From the NCBI RefSeq assembly GCF_008329965.1, contig NZ_CP036150.1, forward strand, positions 1,054,001 to 1,118,000: a stretch of 64,000 nucleotides of DNA, given 5' to 3'. Shown here piece after piece: positions 17,283 through 26,208 of this stretch. Each line of letters opens with the position of its first letter. Within the stretch, counting starts at the first letter, position 1. The position numbers and the translations under genes were made by a program. A model generated the notes under the pieces. That model had not been told where the DNA came from and did not search any database. It saw only the letters and a list, made by a program, of their open reading frames with translations. Source of the stretch: Oceanispirochaeta crateris. Lineage in GTDB: Bacteria; Spirochaetota; Spirochaetia; DSM-2461.

Positions 17283-17627
17283 TCAGATCATAGTCATTTC
17301 GATTCTACTGCCTACACGCAAGGTATCTCCAGGTTTCAGCTTTATATATTTACCACCGGAGATTCTTTTACCATTGATCCATGTACCATTACTGCTGTTT
17401 CTGTCTTTGACAAAGTAACTGTGTCGAATCTGCTGAATTTCTAGATGAAAACGAGAAACCATGCCGTCATCAATGACAAAATCATTCTGTTTGTCCCGTC
17501 CAATCGTCATTTTACTGGTAACTTTGATCTCTTTTCCATTAAATAAAAGACAGCGAATATTTTTTTGACCTATTTTACGAAGACGCCTGCCTACAGGACT
17601 ATCCTGAATAATTGTTTCATCTTTCAT
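17283..17627 (-). CDS. FHA-domain protein
   Basis: A 114-residue protein that is essentially one forkhead-associated domain, which binds phosphothreonine peptides. The conserved residues are present: IGRDKQNDFVID, SRFHLEI and SSNGTWING. About 30 residues precede the domain. It is divergent from a CheY-like gene, with a 174-base gap between them. Its phosphorylated partner is unknown and no Ser/Thr kinase is nearby. A GGAG ribosome site precedes the start. Confidence 0.85.
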   Translation of the reverse strand: MKDETIIQDSPVGRRLRKIGQKNIRCLLFNGKEIKVTSKMTIGRDKQNDFVIDDGMVSRFHLEIQQIRHSYFVKDRNSSNGTWINGKRISGGKYIKLKPGDTLRVGSRIEMTMI

Positions 17628-17801
17628 TGGAGTTTCTCCTGTATTTGATACTATAATAATTAAACAGTGAGGTATAGTTTTTTTAAAGAAAGTGATAGAC
17701 TATGATCATATCAGATTGTATTAACTCAATATTTGGGTCTATACAACCGATGACATTATAAAAAATATATTGTAAAAATACTTTTTAGCAGGAGGCTCAG
17801 A

Positions 17802-18236
17802 ATGAAAGCTAATGCTGATTTCCCTACTATCAATGATAAACGTCCCGATGGTCTCAGTCCGGATGGAACCCCCTATAAGGCTTTAATTATTGATGATTCT
17901 ATATTCGTAAGAAAACAGATCAGTCAGATCTTGACATCAGAAGGCTTTGAAGTTGTTGGTCAGGCTGGTGATGGTGTGGAAGGCATCGAAAAGTACAAGG
18001 AATTATTTCCAGGTGTTGATATTGTGACTCTGGATATTACCATGCCTAAGATGGATGGTGTCACCGCTCTTGAAAAAATCATAACCTTTGATCCCAAGGC
18101 CAATATTGTTATGATCAGTGCCCTGGGAAAGCAGGATCTGGTCAAAAAAGCACTCATAGCGGGTGCAAAAAACTATATTGTAAAACCCCTTGACCGTAAA
18201 AAAGTTCTGGAAAGAATTACAGCGGTTCTCAATTGA
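17802..18236 (+). CDS. CheY-like response regulator with N-terminal extension
   Basis: A single receiver domain of 144 residues, with about 25 unrelated residues at the N-terminus. The domain has the acidic pair in IIDDSIFVRKQI, the phospho-acceptor aspartate in TLDITMPKMDG, the threonine/serine switch in MISALG and the lysine in VKPLDR. It resembles CheY used as a stand-alone signalling adaptor. It has a strong ribosome site (AGGAGG). The 3' end overlaps the converging nrdG gene by 8 bases. Confidence 0.85.
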   Translation: MKANADFPTINDKRPDGLSPDGTPYKALIIDDSIFVRKQISQILTSEGFEVVGQAGDGVEGIEKYKELFPGVDIVTLDITMPKMDGVTALEKIITFDPKANIVMISALGKQDLVKKALIAGAKNYIVKPLDRKKVLERITAVLN

Positions 18237-18936
18237 TATTGATTGTACAGGGAATGTCCTGATCCAGCATTCCCTTCTGCAAGTCCTTCAAAAACTGACT
18301 TGATGTCTCCTGGTGGCTGTTAAAGCTGGGTTCCAGACAGTTCCCCGGTCTGAATCCATTTAGAACATAGGACGTGCAACCTCTAATCATATGGGCAATT
18401 TCATCAATCATAGAAACATCGATAAAATCAGGATGGACTGTGGTTCTAAACTGGGATGGAATTTTCGAGTCTAGTATCAAATCAATTGATTTCTGAATAT
18501 TTTTAATTTCATTTTGATCAATAAAAAACCTGTCATATGAAGACAGGGCAGATTTGATGTCCATGGCTATAAAATCTGGTGGATTTTTAGATTCCAGGAG
18601 TTCTTTTAAGCTGTCAAAGCGAAGTCCGTTGGTATCCAACTTGATTGAAAAATCACCATTTTCCCTGATTTCACTTATAAAATATTTCAAATCTCTGTAT
18701 AAAAGCGGCTCCCCTCCGGATAATACTACCCCTCCCAGGAGAGGAGCCCTGTTGTTCAAAAATTGAATTACTTCATCCCTGTTGATCAATCCTTCGGTTC
18801 GACCAAGAACCAGGTCGGGATTGTGACAATAGGAACATCTCATATTACAACCCGGGAAAAAGAGAACAGAGGCAACTTTTCCCGGATAATCGATGAGTGT
18901 CGTTTTTTGCAGTCCGACAGAATGTGGCAAATGCAT
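18229..18936 (-). CDS. nrdG: anaerobic ribonucleotide reductase activating enzyme
   Basis: Radical SAM activase of about 235 residues that installs the glycyl radical of class III ribonucleotide reductase. The cluster motif CNMRCSYC binds a 4Fe-4S cluster and is followed by GGVVLSGGEPLL. I place the start at the ATG at 18936, 4 bases after the stop of the upstream gene, because it begins the family-like MHLPHSVGLQKTTLIDYPG. The longer in-frame extension runs into that upstream gene. Here the substrate should be the glycine carried on the adjacent glycyl-radical/redoxin protein, not on NrdD itself. Confidence 0.9.
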   Translation of the reverse strand: MHLPHSVGLQKTTLIDYPGKVASVLFFPGCNMRCSYCHNPDLVLGRTEGLINRDEVIQFLNNRAPLLGGVVLSGGEPLLYRDLKYFISEIRENGDFSIKLDTNGLRFDSLKELLESKNPPDFIAMDIKSALSSYDRFFIDQNEIKNIQKSIDLILDSKIPSQFRTTVHPDFIDVSMIDEIAHMIRGCTSYVLNGFRPGNCLEPSFNSHQETSSQFLKDLQKGMLDQDIPCTININ

Positions 18937-18940
18937 TTTA

Positions 18941-19450
18941 TCAGGCTGTGACAGATTCCAGATTAAAAAGGGACAACACTTCCGATGGATTCCCGGTTCT
19001 AAAGACCTCACTGCCTTCGGCAGATCTAAAAATTACCGTGGGAGCCGAAAATACAAGATTTTTTGAGGCTTCTTCCAAACCTTTTTCTATATCAACATTA
19101 AAAGTCTCTCCGGATATGGAAATCTTATCAAGAACATCTTTCATGGCTGGACAATTGGGGCAGCTGCTTCTATAAAAGTAATTGTATTTGGCAATCCTGA
19201 GAGGGCTTCCTACAACTGGCTCTGTTGCTGGAGAAACCTCTTTGAGGATGGGTTCTGTCGTTTTTGAGTCTATTTTGGTAAAGGGTACTCTGATTTTATA
19301 CTCTTCTTTCTTACCCAAATTCCAGTTCTTTACAGATCTGTAATATCCAACGATCCTTGAGTAGACCTCAGTTGTGGATCCTTCCACTTTATTCATTTTT
19401 TTCTTCAAATCCGAGATTTCACTCTCAATCTCTTTAATTCTATTTTCCAT
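18941..19450 (-). CDS. detached NrdD glycyl-radical loop fused to a redoxin
   Basis: A 169-residue protein in three parts. Residues 1-23 form a near-perfect heptad helix (I5, I8, I12, L15, M19, V22). Residues 26-54 carry TEVYSRIVGYYR and WNLGKKEEYK, which is the C-terminal glycyl-radical segment normally found at the end of NrdD; the radical glycine would be Gly35. Residues about 85-169 are a thioredoxin/glutaredoxin-like domain with C97-P-N-C100 and a cis-proline region SAPTVIF. The ATG overlaps the nrdD stop (TGATG) and has a strong ribosome site (GGGAGGA). It probably carries the radical in trans and supplies reducing power to NrdD. Confidence 0.85.
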   Translation of the reverse strand: MENRIKEIESEISDLKKKMNKVEGSTTEVYSRIVGYYRSVKNWNLGKKEEYKIRVPFTKIDSKTTEPILKEVSPATEPVVGSPLRIAKYNYFYRSSCPNCPAMKDVLDKISISGETFNVDIEKGLEEASKNLVFSAPTVIFRSAEGSEVFRTGNPSEVLSLFNLESVTA

Positions 19451-21561
19451 CAGAGTCCTCCCTGAGCCAAAATTTTGGCTTTTTCATTTTCTAGTTGCTC
19501 TATCTTCATTTTGATCTTATTTTGTTCTTCTTCACGGCACAGTGGACACTGATAGTGTTCTCCTCTGATGTAGCCATGAGTTTTACAAATTGAAAAGGTT
19601 GGTGAAATTGTAAAATAGGGGAGGCGGTAGTTACTGGCTATGGCCTTAACCAATTCACGGCAGGCCTTCCAATCATGAATGGCTTCACCCAGGAAACCAT
19701 GAAACACAGTCCCTCCCGTATATCTGGTCTGGAGGTCATCCTGTAAATCAAGGGCCTCAAATATGTCCTGAGAGTAATCCACAGGCAGTTGTGTTGAGTT
19801 CGTATAGTAGGGACTTTCATCGGATCCGGAAGTCAGAATCTCCGGATAATGTTTTTTATCATGTTTTGCCAGCCTGTAACTCGTGCTTTCTGCAGGGGTT
19901 GCTTCCAGGTTAAAGAGGTCTCCTGTTTTTTCCTGATAATCGGATAAGCGCTGGCGCATATGATCTAATATCTCTGCGGCAAAATCATGGGCATCTGAGT
20001 CTGTGATGGTCTGCCCCATGAAATTGAGTAGACACTCATTCATTCCCACAAGGCCAATGGTTGAAAAATGATTATTCAGATGAGAAAGGTAGCGTTTTGT
20101 GTAGGGAAAAAGACCGGCATCCAGGAGTCTGTTCACAACCTTACGTTTAACCACAAGAGATTCTTTAGCCAGATCCATCATGTGGTTGAGGTTTTCATAA
20201 AATGCTGATCTGCTGGAAGACAAATACCCGATACGGGCCATATTGATGGTGACCACACCAATAGATCCTGTAAACTCATCAGACCCAAACAATCCGCCTC
20301 CCCGTTTCCTCAGTTCCCGTTTATCCAGCTGAAGTCTGCAGCACATGGAGCGCACATCTTCCGGATTCAGGTCGGAATTGATGAAATTTTGAAAGTAGGG
20401 TGTTCCGTATCGGGAGGTCATTTCAAAGAGGAGCTTTGCATTTTCACTCTCCCAGTCAAAATCACGAGTTACGTTGTAAGTGGGTATAGGGTAGGCAAAG
20501 CCTCTGCCATTGGCATCTCCCTGGATCATCAGTTCGATAAAGGCCTTATTGATCATGCCCATCTCTTCAACGCAATCACCGTAGGTAAAATCCTGTTCTG
20601 ACCCACCGACAATGGCTTTTCTGTCTTTCAAGTCTCCTGGGACCGTCCAGTCCAGGGTGATATTGGTGAAAGGGGCCTGAGACCCCCATCTTGAGGGTGT
20701 ATTCACTCCAAAGATAAAACTTTGAATGCACTGTTTCACATCTTTGTAGGCTAAGTTGTCGGTTTTCACAAAAGGGGCAAGATAAGTATCAAAGCTGGAG
20801 AGTGCCTGAGCTCCGGCCCACTCGTTTTGCATGATCCCCAAAAAATTGACAATTTGAAAAATCAGAGTAGAAAGATGCCCTGCAGGGCGGGATGTAATCT
20901 TTTCACTGACTCCTCCCAGTCCTTCAGTAATCAGCTGTCGGATAGACCAACCGGCGCAATAACCGCTAAACATGGACAAATCGTGGATGTGCATCGCTCC
21001 GCTGCGATGAGCCTCGGCAACTTCCCGGGAGTAAATATTTTTGAGCCAGTAGTTGGCTGTGATTGTTCCGGAGTTATGAAGGATGAGACCGCCTAGAGAA
21101 AAATTGACATTGGCATTCTCGTTGACTCTCCAGTCTGATTGAGAAAGGTAACCATCCATGGTTTCGTTGATATTCAGCATCAGCTTTTTTGTATCACGAA
21201 TGGCTTCATGTCTGGCCCTATAAAGGATATAGGCTCTGGCAATATCCACCTCATTGTATTCAATCAGGACTTTCTCAACCGTATCCTGTATTTCTTCAAC
21301 AGCCGGTGCAGAATTAGGATGCCTATCAGACATGAAAACGATCAGGTTAGCTTCTACATGCTTTGTCAGCTTATTACTGAGTTCTTCGTCCTTGCCGTGT
21401 ACGGCTTCAACGGCCTTGGATATAGCCTCTTTAATCCTTGATCTGTTATAGGGAACGACCCTGCCATCTCTCTTAACGACACGCTGTATAACCGTTTCTG
21501 CCGGAGACTGACTCTTAGCCTCGTCTCCCAGAAACACTCTCCAGTCATTCTTTAATTCCAT
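19450..21561 (-). CDS. nrdD: class III ribonucleotide reductase catalytic subunit lacking its radical loop
   Basis: Anaerobic ribonucleoside-triphosphate reductase, 703 residues from the ATG at 21561, which follows GGAGGGG; an in-frame GTG lies 12 bases upstream. An ATP-cone domain is at the N-terminus (VVKRDGRVVPYNRSRIKEAI). The barrel has QSFIFGVNTPSRWGSQAPFT and a tandem cysteine in MCCRLQLD at about residues 407-408. The zinc region FSICKTHGYIRGEHYQCPLC is present. Ordinary NrdD continues within about ten residues to an RxxGY glycyl-radical loop; this protein instead ends in a charged heptad-like helix (KIKMKIEQLENEKAKIL). The missing loop is in the next gene. Confidence 0.95.
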   Translation of the reverse strand: MELKNDWRVFLGDEAKSQSPAETVIQRVVKRDGRVVPYNRSRIKEAISKAVEAVHGKDEELSNKLTKHVEANLIVFMSDRHPNSAPAVEEIQDTVEKVLIEYNEVDIARAYILYRARHEAIRDTKKLMLNINETMDGYLSQSDWRVNENANVNFSLGGLILHNSGTITANYWLKNIYSREVAEAHRSGAMHIHDLSMFSGYCAGWSIRQLITEGLGGVSEKITSRPAGHLSTLIFQIVNFLGIMQNEWAGAQALSSFDTYLAPFVKTDNLAYKDVKQCIQSFIFGVNTPSRWGSQAPFTNITLDWTVPGDLKDRKAIVGGSEQDFTYGDCVEEMGMINKAFIELMIQGDANGRGFAYPIPTYNVTRDFDWESENAKLLFEMTSRYGTPYFQNFINSDLNPEDVRSMCCRLQLDKRELRKRGGGLFGSDEFTGSIGVVTINMARIGYLSSSRSAFYENLNHMMDLAKESLVVKRKVVNRLLDAGLFPYTKRYLSHLNNHFSTIGLVGMNECLLNFMGQTITDSDAHDFAAEILDHMRQRLSDYQEKTGDLFNLEATPAESTSYRLAKHDKKHYPEILTSGSDESPYYTNSTQLPVDYSQDIFEALDLQDDLQTRYTGGTVFHGFLGEAIHDWKACRELVKAIASNYRLPYFTISPTFSICKTHGYIRGEHYQCPLCREEEQNKIKMKIEQLENEKAKILAQGGL

Positions 21562-21589
21562 TATCCCCTCCACAAGGATTCATTTTGCA

Positions 21590-22045
21590 TTAACCCTTCA
21601 GGGTATCTATTATCTTCACAAATTCTTCTACATTTTCAAAATGTCTATACACAGATGCAAAGCGCACATAGGCTACTTTGTCCATTTCAAATAACTGTGT
21701 CATGACCATTTCACCCAGTTCAATAGAATTGATTTCATGACTGGATTTTCCCTTCAGATTGGCTTCATCCTCAATACCATGGAGCATGCTGTCTACCATC
21801 ATCTGTGAAATGGGTCTCTTCTCAACGGCCCTTTGAATTCCTCTTTCCAGCTTCTTAAGATCAAAGGGCTGCCTTGTGTTGTCTTTTTTGACAACCATGA
21901 GGGGAATCTCCTCAACTTTTTCATAAGAGGTGAAACGATAGCCGCAGGATGAACACTCTCTCCGGCGTCTTATAGATGTTCCACTGATATTTTGGCGAGA
22001 CTCAATTACCTTATCATCCAGATTTTCACAAAGGGGACATTTCAT
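21590..22045 (-). CDS. nrdR: transcriptional repressor NrdR
   Basis: NrdR is the ATP/dATP-sensing repressor of ribonucleotide reductase genes. The 151-residue length is normal. The N-terminal zinc ribbon MKCPLCENLDDKVIESR with RECSSCGYRFTSYE is typical, followed by an ATP-cone (VVKKDNTRQPFDLKKLERGI). It ends 29 bases before nrdD on the same strand, so it likely controls its own operon nrdR-nrdD-redoxin-nrdG. Candidate binding sites upstream are weak. Confidence 0.97.
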   Translation of the reverse strand: MKCPLCENLDDKVIESRQNISGTSIRRRRECSSCGYRFTSYEKVEEIPLMVVKKDNTRQPFDLKKLERGIQRAVEKRPISQMMVDSMLHGIEDEANLKGKSSHEINSIELGEMVMTQLFEMDKVAYVRFASVYRHFENVEEFVKIIDTLKG

Positions 22046-22236
22046 ACATATTCTCCGCCACCCCTATATGTGGGGCGCCATATGATGTGCTTAATTTAAC
22101 TGAAAATGAATTTATCACACTAAATATGGATTATCAAGTTAGGAAACCAGAATTTACTAAAAATAAGCCGAATAATTAACGTTGATGAATCAAAGAAATA
22201 ATTATACAATAACTCTGATTATGCTGAGGAGAAACT

Positions 22237-23916
22237 ATGCCTTTCAATCTTAAAAAAAATACAATCAATGAATTTCATAAAGAAGTCATTAGAAAATACG
22301 AAAAACGTCCTTTTTTATACTTTGTGGATGATGAACCAATCAGCTATGCAGAGTATGGACAAAAAGTCACGGAGCTGAGGAAAAAATTAGTTTCCCTGGG
22401 GCTTAAAAAAGCCGATTCGGTTGTTTTGCTGGGGCCAGCGTCACCCAACTGGGCTATCTCTTTTATGTCGGTTATGTCTGCCGGTTTTGTCGTTGTTCCC
22501 ATTATGGAGGATTTTCCAGACAATGATATCAATCATATCATCGAGGATTCTAACTGCGTTGCGGCCATACTGGCTCCATCCTATGTGGAAAAAAACCGGC
22601 TTTCTTCATTGAGTGATAAAATTCTCCTCTCCATGGATGACTTTGCAGTCTTAAATGAATTGACACTTCACCACGATGAGTCATCCCTCACTCCTTTTAC
22701 CGATCACTGCGCTTATCTGACATTGGAAGCAGATGATCAAGGCTGTTATGCAACAGAACCGGAGGATGTGGCAGAACTCCTTTATACTTCAGGGACAACC
22801 GGATTTTCAAAAGCTGTCATGCTAACACACAACAATCTCGTTACAAATCTCTATGAAGGAACGGATCTCATTGATGAGTGCTTCGATGAAAATGCCATCT
22901 TGATGTCTCTGCTGCCTCTCGCTCATTCCTTTGGCTCTACCTCGGCCTTCCTCTCTACCATGTATAAAGGGCCTAGAATTTGTTTTTTAAAGCGAAAACC
23001 AACTCCTGAATACTTACAGACCGTCTTTAAAAAAGTGAAACCCACCATATTGGGAGGTGTTCCTCTCATTTTTGAAAAGATTTTCCAAAAGAAAATTGTG
23101 CCCGTCATTGAATCCAAGAAATTCCTCAAGAAGGCTATCCAATTTTCACCTCTTCTTAGAAAAGGATTTTATAAAGTAGCTGGAAAGTCGGTGATGAATT
23201 ATTTCGGGGGGCATATCAAATGCATCATCATTGGAGGGGCTAATTTCAGCGAGCAAGTAGAAACCTTTATGAGGGATGCAAAAATTCCCTATCTTCTTGG
23301 CTATGGTTTGAGTGAGACTTCTCCTCTATTAACCTTCTCAACCCTCAAAGAATCGAGGTTTGGTTCTGTCGGTAAGGCCGTGAGGAATACGAAGATAAGA
23401 ATCACCCATCGTGATGCCTCGGGAATAGGGGACATTGAAGTCACCGGCCCTCAGGTCATGAAGGGCTATTATGGTAAAGAAGATGAGACCGCAGAGGTCT
23501 TTTCTTCCGATGGATGGTTTAAAACAGGCGATCGCGGCATTTTGGATGACGACGGATTTTTGTACATCAAGGGGCGCAGCAAAAATGTCATCATCGGTAG
23601 CTCCGGTGAAAATATATACCCTGAAGTCATTGAGATTTTACTCTCATCGACCCTCCTCATAGAAGAGTCCATTGTTTTTCTTGAAGATCAGCAGTTGAAG
23701 GCTTTGGTGTATCCCGATCAAGATCTCTTTTTTAGCCAATATGCAGGAGACAGCCAGAACAGTCAGTTTCAGAAGGATATGGACGATTTAATCAAAGATA
23801 TTAACCGTAAGCTTCCCCTGTCATCCAGGCTTACAAAATTTGAAATTCAAAAAACCCCCTTTGAAAAGACACCCACAAGAAAAATTAAAAGAGGCCTATA
23901 TATTTCCGATTATTGA
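22237..23916 (+). CDS. long-chain acyl-CoA synthetase (AMP-forming)
   Basis: A 559-residue member of the AMP-binding ligase family that activates fatty acids with ATP and CoA. The P-loop LLYTSGTTGFSKAVMLTHNN, the GYGLSETSP motif, the TGD motif in WFKTGDRGILDDDGF and the C-terminal IKGRSKNVIIGSSGENIYPE are all in place. The ATG follows GAGGAG. The 3' end overlaps the converging membrane-protein gene by 21 bases. Substrate chain length cannot be told. It is divergent from nrdR. Confidence 0.88.
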   Translation: MPFNLKKNTINEFHKEVIRKYEKRPFLYFVDDEPISYAEYGQKVTELRKKLVSLGLKKADSVVLLGPASPNWAISFMSVMSAGFVVVPIMEDFPDNDINHIIEDSNCVAAILAPSYVEKNRLSSLSDKILLSMDDFAVLNELTLHHDESSLTPFTDHCAYLTLEADDQGCYATEPEDVAELLYTSGTTGFSKAVMLTHNNLVTNLYEGTDLIDECFDENAILMSLLPLAHSFGSTSAFLSTMYKGPRICFLKRKPTPEYLQTVFKKVKPTILGGVPLIFEKIFQKKIVPVIESKKFLKKAIQFSPLLRKGFYKVAGKSVMNYFGGHIKCIIIGGANFSEQVETFMRDAKIPYLLGYGLSETSPLLTFSTLKESRFGSVGKAVRNTKIRITHRDASGIGDIEVTGPQVMKGYYGKEDETAEVFSSDGWFKTGDRGILDDDGFLYIKGRSKNVIIGSSGENIYPEVIEILLSSTLLIEESIVFLEDQQLKALVYPDQDLFFSQYAGDSQNSQFQKDMDDLIKDINRKLPLSSRLTKFEIQKTPFEKTPTRKIKRGLYISDY

Positions 23917-26130
23917 ATCTCCCGTACTGTTTGTGAAGGGAATTGTCTTTTCAATGATTGTAACACTCTTAACTTCAATCTGCTCCTGATCCAGGTCAAG
24001 CTTATAAGATGATTCTCCTTTTAGTGCTGTGATGTGGATATCCGGGCTTGAGTCTTTGGAAAAGATAAGAGGAATATTCAAGGGCACAGGCGGATTCAGG
24101 CCAATATGGATCTGAATGGACTTCAAATCCGGCTGTATGTCGTAGGGGAAGGGACAATCATAGAGGACAAGGGCCGTATCAGAATGGATTTCCAACTGAA
24201 TCTGCTCTGGATCCATTTCGGTTGTTATTGTTAAATCGATGATCCTTCTATCCAGGAACACATCAGTTTCCACGGTAACTTGGAGAGGAAGACCATCAAT
24301 ATCTCCCTGTATTCTCATCTCATTCTCTACGTTATCAAAGGGGATGGTTCTTTCATTAAATCGTAACAACCCCGAACCTATTGAGTCAGTACTGCTCAAG
24401 AGCACCTCTCTTATTTGAGTATCCATATTCATTTTGTCAGTTAAGATCACCTGTTGTCTAAACCTCGTACTGTAGGGTTCCAGTTGAAATGAAAAATAAA
24501 CCATTATTGCGGTGGTCAGTGCCAGAAAGAATGTCAGCAGGGCTGTTTTCAATTCCTGCCGGCTTCTGTCGTAATGATGATGATAAAAACCCAAACTGGA
24601 AATCATGCAAATCAAAGGTATGGTCATAAAGGTGAGGACCCAATTCCCCTTGATCCTCGATAGTATTGAAAAGTCGTATACGGTTGTATAATCACGGCTG
24701 AATAAAAAAACTAGGACGAGAAATTGCGGGAGTATAGAGAGAATCATAAAGGTTTTTTTATTTGTCTTCCCCCTGGAAATAACAAAAAGAAAAACAAATA
24801 TTAGGCTGATCAACATTATGGGTGTGAAGGTGATGTTGAATAGAGAGACAGCCATCAGGTTTATAAATGAAATGACAAAAGCAAAATAGGAATAGAAATG
24901 AGGGTTTTTGGGAAAGGGGAGTCCCCGTAACATATTTAAAAAGAGGGATGATAAAAAAAGAACCGTAATGGCCTTGAGTAAAAAGAAATAGAAAGGGTAC
25001 TGCAGGTATATTCCGGTTTGAGAACGGAGTGACATCATTTCTTCAATGAGAAGGGTCGAAATCATAAAAAATATAAAACTCAGATATATCATCACAGGGA
25101 CGGTCCAGAGCTGATGTCTGAATCGTTTGTAATTGAGATAGATGCTCCTTTGTTGAAAAAGGGGAAGGATTAACGCCAGGCTGATAAGGAGAAGATAGAG
25201 ATAAATCAAATTAATCTCTGAAAAATAGAATGTATGGCTCTGATTGAAGCCAATGTAGAGGTAATTGGATTCCCAGTTGTCTGGATATCCCTGGCTATAC
25301 CTGTTTATGAAATTATGTAAAAAATCCATATATTGGGCGGATACATTTTCAATGTCGGGACCGCTTTTATTGCTGCTGATCAGTGCTGCTGCTGGAATAT
25401 CTTCTTCAAGGAATTTTGAAATGGGGAGCTCTTTTGTGGTTAAACCCGCTCTGTTAATCAAGAGAGCCGTACTGTCTATGCAATATTCAAGTCCGGCTTG
25501 GACCAATGAATTTTTAATATCTTCCATCAGCCAACCCGGTGCATTCTTCCCGGGAGTACTTCCGTAGATTTCAGGCATGCTCTGATTCTCATCCAATGAC
25601 AGGTAAAGCAGGGCCGATTCTGCTTTGAAGGAATGGTTAATTAAGAAAGAAGAGGATCCTAGATATCCTCTTTCAAGATGGTCCGCACTTGTAAACAGGA
25701 AGATGAGAGTTAACTCTGGTATTTCTTCTGACCATTCATCTATAAAAGTAAGAGCCAGGGCCGGGTTGAGAGCGAGGCTACTCATCTCTCCCGATGATTC
25801 TAGGGGACCATCCACGGCTGCTGCGATTATGAGCTGTTCCTTTCTAACACCGGGAATGGTAACAACAAGATTTTTAGAGAATGAATGAGAATCTTCAAAG
25901 CCTGATAATTCCTGATATTCGTAGTCCAAATTCCTCGAAACAACAAAATCTTCTATGAAAGAAAAAACTGCTTTTTCATCTTTGGAGCCTTCTACTCTCA
26001 TATTATTAGCCACAATAAAAGAGTAGTTTTCTCTGAAGACTTTCTCTTGTTCACTGGTGATATCCTCCTGAGAAAAGAGGGTGAATGGATAAACTGCCAG
26101 TAAAGTCAGGAAGAAGATGGTACGAAACAT
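23896..26130 (-). CDS. membrane protein with degenerate M28 peptidase-like ectodomain
   Basis: A protein of about 744 residues from the ATG at 26130, which begins a signal peptide (FRTIFFLTLLAVYPFTLFSQ); an upstream TTG start is less likely. Residues about 25-280 resemble the M28 zinc aminopeptidase fold, followed by about eight to nine membrane helices and a C-terminal soluble part. The usual zinc ligands are lost: the H-x-D site reads AAVDG and the catalytic Glu pair reads SADHLERGYLGS. It is therefore probably not an active peptidase. Comparable layouts are seen in membrane M28 proteins. Confidence 0.6.
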   Translation of the reverse strand: MFRTIFFLTLLAVYPFTLFSQEDITSEQEKVFRENYSFIVANNMRVEGSKDEKAVFSFIEDFVVSRNLDYEYQELSGFEDSHSFSKNLVVTIPGVRKEQLIIAAAVDGPLESSGEMSSLALNPALALTFIDEWSEEIPELTLIFLFTSADHLERGYLGSSSFLINHSFKAESALLYLSLDENQSMPEIYGSTPGKNAPGWLMEDIKNSLVQAGLEYCIDSTALLINRAGLTTKELPISKFLEEDIPAAALISSNKSGPDIENVSAQYMDFLHNFINRYSQGYPDNWESNYLYIGFNQSHTFYFSEINLIYLYLLLISLALILPLFQQRSIYLNYKRFRHQLWTVPVMIYLSFIFFMISTLLIEEMMSLRSQTGIYLQYPFYFFLLKAITVLFLSSLFLNMLRGLPFPKNPHFYSYFAFVISFINLMAVSLFNITFTPIMLISLIFVFLFVISRGKTNKKTFMILSILPQFLVLVFLFSRDYTTVYDFSILSRIKGNWVLTFMTIPLICMISSLGFYHHHYDRSRQELKTALLTFFLALTTAIMVYFSFQLEPYSTRFRQQVILTDKMNMDTQIREVLLSSTDSIGSGLLRFNERTIPFDNVENEMRIQGDIDGLPLQVTVETDVFLDRRIIDLTITTEMDPEQIQLEIHSDTALVLYDCPFPYDIQPDLKSIQIHIGLNPPVPLNIPLIFSKDSSPDIHITALKGESSYKLDLDQEQIEVKSVTIIEKTIPFTNSTGDSIIGNI

Positions 26131-26208
26131 GATCCAAGAATAGGAAAAACTATAGCATGCCGTCAATAAAGTTTATTTTTTTTTAACAAATATGTTATTA
26201 TTGTGAAC

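Noticed and set aside
19448-19452. Programmed frameshift joining nrdD to the glycyl-radical/redoxin gene
   Set aside because: The overlap is TGATG with a strong ribosome site just before it and no slippery sequence, which fits re-initiation better than frameshifting.
22064-22129. Two NrdR-box-like sequences upstream of nrdR (cores CTATATGTGG and CTAAATATGG)
   Set aside because: Each matches the expected box at 8 of 10 positions, but they lie 56 bases apart; NrdR boxes normally come in pairs about 31 bases apart. Kept only as a weak hint of autoregulation.
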